Assembly (NCBI RefSeq): GCF_003576645.1
Contig: NC_044920.1
Coordinates: 25,014,676-25,078,675, forward strand
Length of the DNA stretch: 64,000 nt
Direction of reading: 5' to 3'
Source of the DNA: Ipomoea triloba
Lineage: Eukaryota; Streptophyta; Magnoliopsida; Solanales; Convolvulaceae
Below are positions 45,904 to 57,474 of the stretch, piece after piece. The notes beneath the pieces are model-generated. The model did not search any database, had not been told where the DNA came from, and worked only from the letters and a program-made list of their open reading frames with translations. The position numbers and the translations under genes were made by a program. Within the stretch, counting starts at the first letter, position 1. The number at the start of each line of letters is the position of its first letter.

Positions 45904-48900
45904 ATGGCGGCGGCGTCGTCGTTTCAACCCCGCCTTCTCTCTACCTTTGTCGGGGACACTAGTTTCTTCTACTCGGCGAACTCACTACATCGCCTCTTCA
46001 GCTGCAATCCAGGTCTGATAATATTCCGCTTTTTCCTTATTCTCTCTGCAATGTTTGTACTACGCGCATCAAGTGTTTGATGTAATTACACTGACCTTAC
46101 ATCCTTCGTTACTACACATGCCCCCCTAGATGAAGATGAGTAGGCACTAGGCAGAGACTTTACATTTGAATTGGCACCATTTGTTCGTGTTAAGTGTTGA
46201 GAATTGCTTTGGTGTTTTACTTCAATCTAACTTTGATTTTTCGCACAGGAAGTAAACATGCGTCGATGCAAATGTCCAGAACATTTTCGGGATTGACAAA
46301 TCTTTTATTTAACAGAAGGTATACTGTTTTGCCATTATGTGCATACAATCATTTCAGCAACATGAACACTGATGCAGCATCTTTAGGGATGTTTTTAATC
46401 ATACCCATTTATTTATCTAAATATCTTGGAGAATGTTTGAATTAAAATAGACCTAGATAGTAGAGGACTATGTTACCATTTTTGTTATAGGTAACAGTCT
46501 TAATATGGTTGCAAACTTTTTTTTTCCTCTTTAAAGCGATTTTGCTTATATAGGGTCTGGTCTTATGTAGCATCTATTATTGTAGTTGCACACTCTGTTA
46601 CTATGCTGAATTCACTATTTATTTGGATTAATTTCAGTACCTCTGCATTCTTGTGTCTAACATTGTTTCCTCATGTTACTGTTCTTCATTTCTACTAAAT
46701 TTCCAGAAACATTGATGCTATTGCCAATGGCAAACGTGCACGTTTGAAGCCAGGCAAAGTCTCTCCTTGTAGACCAGTTCCTGATCACATACTGAGGCCT
46801 CCATATGTGAATTCTAGAAAACCCCCTGGAATTTCTAGTGGACCAGAAGTGCATGATAAAAAGGGGATAGAAAGGATGAGAGCTTCAGGAAGGCTTGCAG
46901 CACAGGTCCTTCAGTATGCCGGGACTTTAGTCAAGGTGATCCCTGTTAAAAATAATTTTTCTTTTCTTCTTTCTTTTAAAATAATTTTTTTGGGTATGTC
47001 TGAGTGGAGGAGAATGGAAATCCAAGATTGGCAACTTTTTATCAGTTTACAAGTTACCTTTTGTTCTTCAGTTATGTTGCACCAAGATGAACATGTGGCC
47101 ATTTTGCAATAACATCATATTAAAAATGGTTTTTGGATGAAAACTTACTGCTCTAAGTTGACTATAGGCTCATCTTTTATTCTTATTTTTTCCATGTTTT
47201 TGCTTTGATTTGTTTAAAATGATGGATGCTTATGACATTCAGAAGTGCTGCCTTGTGTTTTTCATTGTTGATCTTTTGGAATATAATTTGTATTATTCAT
47301 ATACATTGGTCGGGTGCTTCATGAAATGCTTATATAGACTTATTTTAGCATAAAATCAGTCGATGTACACAATGAATGAACAGTTAATCAAGATCACTTG
47401 ATTCACTTCCAATAAGTTAGATTGATGCTACCACATTTATTTAAATCTCGGTAGTTACTACTTTTGGCAGCCAGGCATCACAACAGATGAAATTGACCAA
47501 GCTGTTCACCAAATGATCATCGACAATGGAGCATACCCATCACCGCTTGGTTATGGTGGATTTCCAAAGAGTGTATGCACTTCTGTGAATGAGTGCATTT
47601 GTCATGGAATCCCTGATTCACGACCACTTGAGGTTTGCTATAATTTTAAATTTTTCTCAAGCTTTAAGTTTCAAGTCACTGAAGACCTGAAGCTGATATT
47701 TCTCTTGGCAACCACTGATATTTGATGTTTCAGGATGGTGATATAATCAATATTGATGTTACGGTGTATCTAAATGTAAGTTTGTATGGAGGAATCTGTA
47801 TACTCAATATTTACTTTTACCTAGTAGCACCCACCAATCCATTGAAACTAATATTATGCTGTATAAAAGGGTGGCTGTTACAACTATCTCATTGTAGTCT
47901 ATCAAGGAATAAAGTGAAACCTCACTCTGTTTCATTCACTGATTTGATTTTTATATACAGGGTTACCATGGTGATACATCAGCCACATTCTTTGTTGGAG
48001 ATGTTGACGAGGAGGCCAGAAACTTAGTGCAGGTGTGGTTTCCTGGTTGGCAGATACACTTTCTGATCTGCATGTCTTTTTCCCCTTTTACTAGAAAAGA
48101 CCAGGTTTTTTTTTTTTTTGTTTATAAAGATAGAGTTATTTGATCCAGCACAAGCTAACTATCATTTCTTTCCTGTTTTCTATCAAAACTAAGGGCACAT
48201 TTCAAAATGAAAGATACTGTTTTTGAATCACATTGAAATTTGCATATCGTTTCTGTGGATTTAGGCTTGCTGATGTCAAGTCATCAAGGCCTCAGGATAA
48301 CAATTTGGGACCTTGTTCAATTTGATTGGTTCCAATAAGTTAAATTTATTGGGAACTTGGGAAGCCACTCTAAATTAAAAATCTTATAAGACATAAAAGA
48401 TCACAATTTTTAAAAGCAGCAGTAAATTTTGTTACTAGACTATTTCTTGTGCTAGGTGCATCATGCAATGAAATATTACTCATGCACTGTGCATATTTAT
48501 ACTTTTTATTATTATTATTATTATTATTCTAAATTAATCTATTATGATGCTCTTTAGTTTCAGCTCTTTGCAATTGTCTAGTCATGTAGGTATAGTTCTA
48601 GATACGCTTCTCATAAGTGCAATTCATTGCCTCATTTATTAGGTAACTAAGGATTCCTTGGATAAGGCAATATCAATTTGTGCCCCTGGAGTGGAATTTA
48701 AAAAAATTGGCAAGACAATACAGTAAGTTGTTTCCATAAGTCTGATTTCTTGAACATTATGATAATTTTCATAGTAATAGTGAATATAGGATTTGTGATG
48801 GGATTTTTGCTTGACATTAATGTTTCCGTTTGTAGTGACCTTGCAGATAAACATAATTATGGCGTTGTACAACAATTTGTTGGCCATGGTGTGGGACGTG

Positions 48901-49446
48901 TCTTTCATAGTGATCCAGTCATTCTACATTACAGTAAATTCTCCAAACCATTTTACTCAACCAGTGTTTCATGAAGTTTACATTTGAATTCTAGATATAT
49001 TCTATTCTTTGTTCTTGGTCTGCTGATGGTGCATGGAACAATAAACTTCATTAATACTTTTGGTGACAGAAGTGCATTCATTATAGTTGATTGGGCTGAT
49101 TCATGTCGACTTTCTACCCATATTCATTTCATGTGATACTATTTCCCTGTCTTAGGAAACAATGGTCGAGGGCGCATGGTTCTCAATCAGACATTCACTA
49201 TCGGTAATATTTTTGTTTCCATATTTCTCCTCATTGACGTGGCTTTCCCCCGATGATGATGCTGATTTGTGCCTTACTCTGACCCTCACCCTTCTTACAG
49301 AACCGATGCTGACAGTTGGCAGCATACAGCCTATAATGTGGGACGACGACTGGACTGTTGTTACAGAAGATGGTAGCCTGTCTGCACAATTTGAACACAC
49401 CATTCTAATAACACAAGATGGTGCTGAGATTCTTACACAGTGTTAA
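45904..49446 (+). CDS. MAP1D: Organellar type I methionine aminopeptidase (MAP1D-like), 10 exons
   Basis: Exons 45904-46012, 46249-46318, 46707-46935, 47471-47632, 47734-47775, 47961-48032, 48643-48722, 48836-48933, 49156-49203 and 49301-49446 join with GT/AG borders and consistent phases to 351 aa. The N-terminus is Ser/Arg-rich and hydroxylated, like an organelle transit peptide. The catalytic domain has the pita-bread metal ligands: D198 and D209 (I-D-V-T-V and H-G-D-T-S-A), H272 (G-H-G-V-G-R), E304 (T-I-E-P-M-L) and E335 (F-E-H-T-I), plus the substrate histidine H181 (C-H-G-I-P-D). It removes initiator Met from nascent peptides in mitochondria and/or plastids after deformylation. Length and all ligands are as in the plant organellar MAP1 group; 1D rather than 1B or 1C rests on overall resemblance and is less sure. 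Confidence 0.92.
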
Positions 49447-49654
49447 TAAGGTAGCAGAAGATAAGTTGAAGGTGGCATTCTTTCAAGTATAAACTTTTTC
49501 ATTATACAATTGGATTGAGAGCTTGCAACTAGTAAAAATTATTTGGTGTTAAGATAAGATTACTCTATGAGAAAACAGTATTCATTATTTTAAATTAGAT
49601 GCATCTGTTATCTAAACTACATTTTGTTTATTGTTTTAGTTGAATTTCTGATAG

Positions 49655-49660
49655 AATAAA
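49655..49660 (+). promoter_or_regulatory. Putative polyadenylation signal of MetAP gene
   Basis: AATAAA about 210 bases after the stop codon; plausible plant 3' UTR length, inferred. Confidence 0.4.
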
Positions 49661-49884
49661 GCATGATATCAGAATGCTGTGTCGCTTTCGTATTTTCAAA
49701 TGCATAGCTTACGGCCTTACGCCAATTCCAAAACAATGATATTTTTGAACAAGTAAATATAGTATTACGGATAAGAAATCCCGAGTGACGTATGTAATTC
49801 CTAATTCCTCAGATTTATATTATCAATCATTGATTATCTTATCACCTACACCGTGTGGATTATGCACTTATTATTTATGTAATC

Positions 49885-50168
49885 AGGCTACCTGCGGAGG
49901 AATTCTTAGAGACAGCCATGGTGATATATTTACTTGTTCAAGTGGGCATGTATAAAATCAAGTGGTTGACTATCTTGTGGATATAGTGCTTCGTCAGAGC
50001 AACGAGCGGATGGAGTTGATTGTGCCACCTCTTGGGATTAATCAACAAGTGATCGACTGAGTCCAGCCATCTAGAGAAGTCAGTAAAGTTGATTTTTGAG
50101 TCCCCTTCCCTTTGATCTTAAAAAAAACAAAAAACAAAAAAAAAACAAAAAAACAAAAAACAAAAAAA
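49885..50168 (+). pseudogene. LINE 3' remnant (RNase H pieces plus A-rich tail)
   Basis: A frame at 49887-49955 reads C-G-G-I-L-R-D-S-H-G-D, the start of a plant LINE RNase H domain, then stops. The sequence after it reads P-P-L-G-I-N-Q-Q-V-I-D, compatible with a LINE C-terminus, followed by an A/C-rich tail at 50120-50168. Much of the domain is deleted. Call is by motif only. Confidence 0.45.
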
Positions 50169-50659
50169 GTTTCGAAAGTATTGGTCGAATAGGTAAAACA
50201 TGATTCTTATACATAAAAATTACAAGCTCAATTGCTGCCAACATCCTCTTAGTCGAACCTCTCACATAAGATTTTTTAGTGTGGTTTTCACGTCTTATGT
50301 GATTTGTAGACTATTACATAGGAGTGGAGTTTAATTAGTGTATATCCTAAAGGTTGCGAGTTTGTTTGGTGACTAAAAAAAAAAATGTTATTGGCAATTG
50401 ATTATATTGTAAGTTAACCTAAATTTATAAAAGATAAGTTTTAGAAGAAGCGGCAATACCAAATACATACAAAGACAAGTTTTACAATAAGTGCCAATAC
50501 TAAATACATACATTTTTTCTCTTCAAAAAGAATACATACATTTTTAATATGATCACATTATGTAATCTTACTAATCCTTAAAATTGGTTTTGTTTGATTA
50601 ATTTTTTGTATAACAATTTGTATATGAATAATCAATTTTTTTTAATAACTAAAACAAAT

Positions 50660-50790
50660 TGCCAAGGATCTTGTGGTCCAGTGACACCAAGTTGTTCCTT
50701 TATATGGGAGACTGAGAAAGAAGTTATGAATATATACTGCATTGTAATAGATCGAGTCAGTAGTATTCAGGAAAAGAAAAAACAAAACCA
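50660..50790 (+). mobile_element. SINE (family 1) with internal deletion
   Basis: Head GCCAAGGATCTTGTGGTCCA with box A TGGTCCAGTGA, TTATATGGGAG, then a jump to GAGAAAGAAGTTATGAATA, GCATTGTAATAGA, GTCAGTAGTATTCAGG and an A-rich tail. The box-B region is deleted. Confidence 0.6.
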
Positions 50791-51263
50791 AACTCTTTCC
50801 ACTCAAACTACATCTATCACACTTCTAGTTTTGATTGTACAAGTTAATTATAGTACTCCGTACTAATATATGCAAATTACTACGTGGACTTTCAAATTCT
50901 ACTCTCACTTTTATATTTGATGTAAACATTTTTCTTAGGACTCACATGATGAAAATAGTTTATCATTGTTTATAAAGGTAAAATACAGTTTGAATGAGAT
51001 CAAGTGCGACTTCCAATAATGGCGGAGCTTGGACGCCATAAGCTTCGGTAAACTACCTAATTAACGTAACGTGTAATTTTCTTAATTTGAAAAATTAAAC
51101 TAGCTGTAATTATGTGATGATATACATTCCAAAGTCAAAGTCATCCTTGCATAGCTTGCTTAATTTAGTTCGTGATTAATTCAATCTTACTACTATTAAT
51201 CACGCCATGACTCACATGGGAATTTTTAATTAGCACTTAATCAATAGCATCGCTGATTCTTCA

Positions 51264-51275
51264 TTCTATATATGA
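51264..51275 (+). promoter_or_regulatory. TATA box of patatin-like gene
   Basis: ATTCTATATATGAAG about 45-50 bases upstream of the ATG. This predicts a very short leader of about 20 bases. Good match to consensus; start inferred. Confidence 0.55.
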
Positions 51276-51315
51276 AGTCAATAGCCATTACAACATCATA
51301 GATATATGAGTGGCG

Positions 51316-53381
51316 ATGGAGGGAAGCACTGTCGCCTCAAAAAACCGGCCACCGCCCAGCTCCGGCAACCTGATAACAGTTCTCAGCATTGACGGCGGAG
51401 GAATAAGAGGAATTATCCCCGGTGTCATCCTTGCCTATCTAGAGAAACAACTTCAAGTATGTAACTACAAGAGATAATTACTATAAATTTTATTTTTGTA
51501 AGTGTGTTGTGATCTTAATCGATTAAGGGTTATTTTGAAGATGTCGTTGCTCAGGTATCAATTTTGGGAACAAACGTTTATTATTAAGTCAAAAACTATA
51601 ATTAGTAGTAAATACGCAACTATCTTCCTTACTCTATTACGTAACAACTAGAGCCACGTACATGTCTGGTACAGATGCTGAACTTGGTCCTGTCCTTCAA
51701 GCTGCCAACCAATATGTCACAAAGAATTAAACCAATTTAAATTACTCATAGCTAATAGGTTATTCTTGCTAAGAATCAAAATTGTAACTCGGTTATCAAG
51801 TCAACAACTTTATCAATTTGGCTGGTTCCTAACACATTTTGTTTTACTGACACAGGAGCTGGACGGTGAGGATGCAAGGATCGCCGACTACTTCGACGTG
51901 GTTGCCGGAACCAGCACCGGCGGGCTTGTGACGGCGATGTTGACAGCGCCTGACAAAGATAAACGCCCTTTGTATGCAGCCAAGGATATAGTTCCTTTCT
52001 ATCTCAAGCACTGCCCCGGCATCTTTCCTCAGACTAGGTTGTAATTAAGGAAGCCAATTAACTACTCTCTCTATACTTTTTTTTATCTCATTTTATGTGT
52101 GGTTAACAGATTTGACCACCTTTCAAAAAAAAAAAGATTTGACTGGAGTTGTTTTTTATTTTTTTATAATTTAAAATTTATTAGTAATATATAAAATTTA
52201 TAAATTTAGAAAGTATATTAAAAATATTATTAAATAAATACGAAAATTCAAATTTAAAGATATTAAATAAAATAAACACGCCAAAAACATGGTCTAGAGA
52301 CACCCCGTTTATATTCAGTAGAGTTAACTGTTGACTCCTACTTCCTACCTTCAGTAGGTTGAGAAAGTAGTTATGAACAGACTTCTAACTAGTTGACAAG
52401 CTTAAATCAATAAGGTTAATAGGTAGCTTCTTTTGAAACTTGAAAGTTGAACTTGAACCTATTAGATTAACACTAACCAATTAATTTGGATGGGTTGCCC
52501 CATTCGTTGATGATTTCTTGATCTAAGGTTTTCTTTGTGTTTTAATTTGATTTTCAGCGGGCCGTTTTCTTGCATTATTGATCTGTTCAAAGCTTTCACT
52601 GGACCTCGCTATAATGGGGAATACCTTCACAAACTTGTAAGGGACATCCTGGGAGTTACAAGGGTGCACGAAACATTAACCAATGTGGTTATCCCTACCT
52701 TTGATATCAAGAATCTCCAGCCTACCATCTTCAACTCTTACGAGGTAATCCTCACACAGTTCACATTCGAATCTGTTTGTATAAGTAACAAAATTAAACT
52801 TTTTAGGACAATTCCAGTCAAATTAAACATGCCATTATCTTGGTAATTACATGATTTTCCTGGTAACTCAAAAAGGAAATAAATTAAGCTTTGTTGTTGA
52901 GAAATATAGGCACCAGAAGATTCCATTTGGGATGTGCAGCTCTCAGATGTATGCATTGGCACCTCTGCAGCACCAACTTATCTACCAGCCCACTATTTCA
53001 AGAACTACGATGCTCAAGGAAAGGAACGAGAATTCAACCTCGTTGATGGCGGGGTGGCCGCTAATAACCCGGTACAACAACATCGTACCCTTCTGAAACT
53101 ATCTATACATTTATGTTTATATATTATTTTGTACCTTTCTGAAACTATACATTTATGTTTATATATTACTCCCTTCGTCCCGAATTGGATGTCTCATTTG
53201 TTTTTTGCACTCTTTTTAAGAAATTAAAGTAAATGTGATATGTTTTCCAATTATGTCCCCAACTTTTTCACTTTTAGAAATCGGTAAAAATAGAATGATG
53301 ATGATGTTCAATTTTGAAAAGAAGACAACATTTTGGACAAACTAAAAAGAAAAGTAAGATAGATAAAATGGGACATAGGGA

Positions 53382-53419
<38 letters not shown>

Positions 53420-54358
53420 TGGAGACGTTAAAGAGGTGAATGAGTACGTAATTACATTCATATTGATGCATGATATACAGACTCTGGTGGCGATCGGCGA
53501 AGTGACTAAGCAAGTGATGAATCAGCACTCAGATTTCTTCCCAATCAAGCCATTCCAGTACGACCGGTTACTGGTATTATCGGTGGGGACAGGCACCGCG
53601 AAGAACGAGCACAAGTACGACGCTCAAACGGCGGCTAAATGGGGGCTGTTTGGCTGGCTCTTCAACGCCAAATCTTCTCCGTTAACCGACACCTTTTCTG
53701 ATGCAGCTACCGACATGGTTGATTTCCACAACTGTGTTGTCTTCCAATCTCTTCAATCACAGGATAACTACCTCAGAATCCAAGTACATACATATATATT
53801 TCAATCTTCCATGTCTTAGAATCTTAATTTAATCTGTTTAGTTTAGTACTTAATTATCTGATCGTCGCAGGATGACACGTTGACCGGGGATCTGTCATCC
53901 GTGGATATAGCGACATCGGAGAACCTAGAAAATCTTGTGAAAGTTGGGGAGGGGCTGCTGGAAAAACCGGTGTCCATGGTGGATTTGTCCACCGGAGAAT
54001 ATAAACCGGTTGAAAATGGACGCACAAATATGGAAGCACTTCAAAAGTAAGTACCAGGCTATAACTGGTAACAAATGCTCAACTTTATTTCTTTATATAC
54101 CACCATCACATTTTCGAGAGGTGGATTCCAGACTTGGCCTGCCTCCCCCTAACAATTTTCCTCTTGCCATTTCACCAAACGGAAAAATAATAATACTGGT
54201 AATAATAATTATATTATTTGTGAAAAGTCATTAATTGTTTGTGTTTCTAAGTTTCTGATTCATTGGGTGCATATATATGTAGGTTTGCTAAACTGCTTTC
54301 TGATGAAAGGAAGGCAAGGGGCTCCACAAATGGCGCAGCTGTTCAATCCTCGGACTGA
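51316..54358 (+). CDS. Patatin-like phospholipase / lipid acyl hydrolase, 7 exons
   Basis: Exons 51316-51456, 51856-52037, 52558-52744, 52910-53071, 53481-53783, 53871-54046 and 54283-54358 join with GT/AG borders and matching phases to 408 aa, the usual size of plant patatin-like proteins (PLP2 type). Visible features are the oxyanion loop D-G-G-G-I-R-G (from residue 26), the nucleophile elbow G-T-S-T-G with catalytic Ser67, and the catalytic Asp216 in [10 protein letters not shown], making the Ser-Asp dyad. There is no signal peptide, so it is expected in the cytosol or at membranes. It hydrolyses acyl groups of phospho- and galactolipids, often in pathogen or stress responses (family knowledge). 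Intron 4 contains a Stowaway MITE and an AT microsatellite. Confidence 0.93.
52346..52383 (+). repeat. SINE (family 1) fragment in patatin intron 2
   Basis: CTTCAGTAGGTTGAGAAAGT followed by AGTTATGAACAGAC matches only the 3' body of the family. Confidence 0.5.
53169..53382. mobile_element. Stowaway MITE in intron 4 of patatin-like gene
   Basis: Inverted ends CTCCCTTCGTCCC and, in reverse, CTCCCTATGTCCC, each flanked by TA (53167-53168 and 53383-53384). The length of 214 bp, AT-rich interior and CTCCCTCCGTCCC-like terminus are diagnostic of Stowaway. The right TA merges into a (TA)n tract. Confidence 0.85.
53383..53417. repeat. (TA)n microsatellite abutting the Stowaway end
   Basis: About 17 TA units start exactly at the TA target duplication of the MITE, as if the tract expanded from it. 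Confidence 0.95.
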
Positions 54359-57062
54359 GCTACGATGATGTCTCCTCGGAGACTGCCTTGCCATCCATGT
54401 ATCCGGGGTTGTTTATTATAACCATTATGTACGTATCACGAAAAAATAATAATAAAATACTGAATAAAAAATAACCATTACCTACACTCCACTCTATATT
54501 CTCGATTCAATTGCTCCAACGTGTAAAAAATAACCCATCTTTGTATCATCAATAAATTCAGCAAAAAGAGGTGGCCAAGCAAGTTAATTAATTTATTTCT
54601 TTTTAGTTCACCTCGTGCACACCATTGACAATAAGTTTGGTATTAACCAGAATCAAAACAATTAAACTACTTAATAAATTATTTCAAATATTTGATTTAT
54701 TTAAACTTTCATAAGATTTGTTTTTCAAAATTTTTACATACTAAATGTTTACAATTTACCATTTAGAAATCAATAATTTGTATACTACGAACACACAATG
54801 TTAGCATGTATGTAATTGATTACCTTGTTTTGTATTTACAAGTTTTTTTCAAAACTGCAGTAAATTTCAATACTAAAAATATACATTTTAATCTTTTTAA
54901 AAATTTAGTACAGTTGTTATGTGTTTTGACTTTGAAGCACAATTTACCATATGAAAATTCACAATTTCAATACTAAAAATACACAATTCAATATTGTTTA
55001 GAACCAATGTCCACCTTACAAGGTGGACCATGGTCCATGGTATAATAACGGTGTATAGTCCTTCTGGGCCATTCATGCGACTAGGCCCAAAATGGAGAAA
55101 TTCATGTTTCGACTCCATCTTTATAGCTTAAAGTGGGCTACCACACAATATATGTTATACCATTGTTAAAAAAAAATAAAAAAAATCCAGTAATTACTTT
55201 CACTTGTTCAATCTTGTCCTTGTCCTTGTCCTTATCTTAAAATATTAGTCAATGATGTAAATTGCGATATAAGCTTTAATGTCTATAAGTTTTTAATTAC
55301 TCTAAGGAGTGTTTTGCCACTTCAAAGTTCAATCCAATATGAATATAATTAGGGTGTGTTTGGTTGACATGTTTAGCTATCAGGAATGAGTATCAAAGTC
55401 ATTATTATTGTTTCGTTGACAGGTTTTTAGAACACTACTATGAGTTTTGATTATCCCCTTAATTGCAAAACTCATTCACTAATAAAATAAGGGTTTCATT
55501 TTCTTTATCTCTCCTCTTCCCCAACTATTAATAATCGTTCTCATTACATCCTACTACCAAACATGCAAAATACTTCACCAAAATCCATTACCATTACCAA
55601 GTATTTGATACCCACTCTAATTCCAATTCCAATTCCAATTACCAAACACACCCTTAGTCTTAACGCGTGGAGTGTTAGTGTATCATGAGTGATGCATGAT
55701 TGCACATTTGCACATTTGCACACGAGTGAAGCCAGTTGAATTTACTTGAAAAAACAAGATTAAACCACTATTCAATGGTCATATAGCAAAAATTTAATAT
55801 GTTCTTTACAAAAATCACTCTAATATTTATCACATAACATGTATGTATTGATATATTACGCAAAGTCTTTCTTAATTCATCAATAAATTGGTAATTCACA
55901 ATCAATTTGAAAATGAAGTTTTCTTTCTTTTATGACTATTAAAGCAAATATTATTTAGGAATTTAATCCGGCAACTTAAGCCAGTTGGTAAGCATAGTTT
56001 TTAACGTAACTTTGATAAGGGTGTGATATGTATTAAAAAGAAAAAAAAAACATTTTTAAAGGATAAAATTGTGAGAACCCTAATGGGTGGGGATATAAAC
56101 AAGCAGAAGAGATTGGCGTGGAGGGCACGTTTGTAATAGAAATTAAAGAACCCTTGTTTCACGCCTTCGTTATCTCCTAGACTCCTTGCCGAGTTGCCGT
56201 TCACAATATAAATTACACATTGTTAAAGAACATAAACAAATCAGTCATTCCAACGTGATATCGATGTCGGTGACATGCATTGTTCAAATGTTTTCGCAAA
56301 AAAGTTTCCCACCAAATTTCACCCTCCTTCCTATTTTTTAGCAAAAATGTTTTCCACCAAGACTATGTTTAGGCCATCCAAGACTATGTTTAGGCCATCC
56401 CCAATGGTTCATTTTAAAGGGATTTTGGAACAGTAAATTGGCATTTTACAAATGGGAAGGAAAGGATTTTACTGGTTTTTTTCTCCTGCAACATATTGGG
56501 TTTTGACAGAGGTGGTGGGTTCCACTGGGTAGAAGCTCATTGCGCAGCCAATACTTTTTTATTTTTTAATTTTCTTTTTTCAGTTTTGTTGTTTTCTTTT
56601 ATTTTTTCCTCCACCATCATTTTCTCTTTCCTAATCACACTTACAAAAACTCCTCAAAATTCACACCCAAGTTTAACTATTGGGGAAGGCCTTAGCAAAA
56701 ATTGTCAGCGGCCGGATTCTTCTCGGCGGATATTTTTCTCTACCTTGGGAGCTGCTGGAAATTTTTTGAATGGATTTAAGTGTTTGAGAGAAAAAAAAAT
56801 TGATTATTTGCGATGATATTGTGGCACCGTCAGGGTGATGACTGATGAGGTAGAAGTCTGAAAAACAAAGTATTAATTTCAATAATTATGAAAGGACAAA
56901 TTTATCCTTGAGAAAACGGAGTCAAACAACTAAATCTAACAGAAGGACTATAGATGGAGTGAAACCAAAAATAAAAGGACTAATGGTGGTGAATTTAAAA
57001 GTTGAGGACTAAAAGTGGCAATGTCACAATAGTCGGAGTACATCCGCGGGTATTTACTCCTA
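54359..57062. other. Gene-free AT-rich stretch
   Basis: Holds polyadenylation-like AATAAA words for the patatin gene (near 54455 and 54548) and a GTCCACCTTACAAGGTGGAC palindrome near 55011, related to the ends of the element at 44151. There is a small repeat block of CCAATTCCAATT near 55620. GGACTAAAAGTGGCAA near 57006 resembles the foldback element arms at 21000. No supported gene. Confidence 0.55.
55008..55048. repeat. Palindromic element end related to 44151-44710
   Basis: GTCCACCTTACAAGGTGGAC is nearly self-complementary, followed by CATGGTCCATGGTATAATAA. It matches the terminal palindrome plus end of the TIR element at 44151-44710. No second end was found nearby. Confidence 0.45.
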
Positions 57063-57090
57063 CTAGTATTTACACCCGTGCGATGCACGG
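57063..57090 (-). mobile_element. Helitron 3' terminus (hairpin plus CTAG)
   Basis: On the minus strand a hairpin CCGTGC-ATC-GCACGG (57076-57090) is followed by GTGTAAATACTAG and then T. A short GC hairpin about 10 bases before a CTRR end, inserted next to T, is the Helitron 3' signature. The helicase pseudogene lies just upstream in the same orientation. Confidence 0.75.
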
Positions 57091-57474
57091 AATGAGTTTG
57101 TTATAATATATTAAGAATATTTGAATGGATATACAATTATTTAAATTATAACATCAAATATTATATAGTGCAAGTAAAGATATGAGTTGGGTCATTTATG
57201 TTTGTTGATGTTACCATTGCTTGAATTCGAGTAAATAATTGCTCAAATTAATAGCTAATGTGTAGATGTAGGCATGCGGTGTTGTAACTTTAGAGATTTT
57301 ATATATCATTGTTAGGAATTTTTAGAAATTGGCCCAATGTGCTCGTTCTCTGGCAACTTAGTTATAGTAATGAATTGCTATCCTAATTCATTTGTATAGA
57401 TGATATATTTTTTGTCTAGATATATAGCAACTTTATCATTTTGAAAAAAAAAAACATAATATCATTGATTATAT

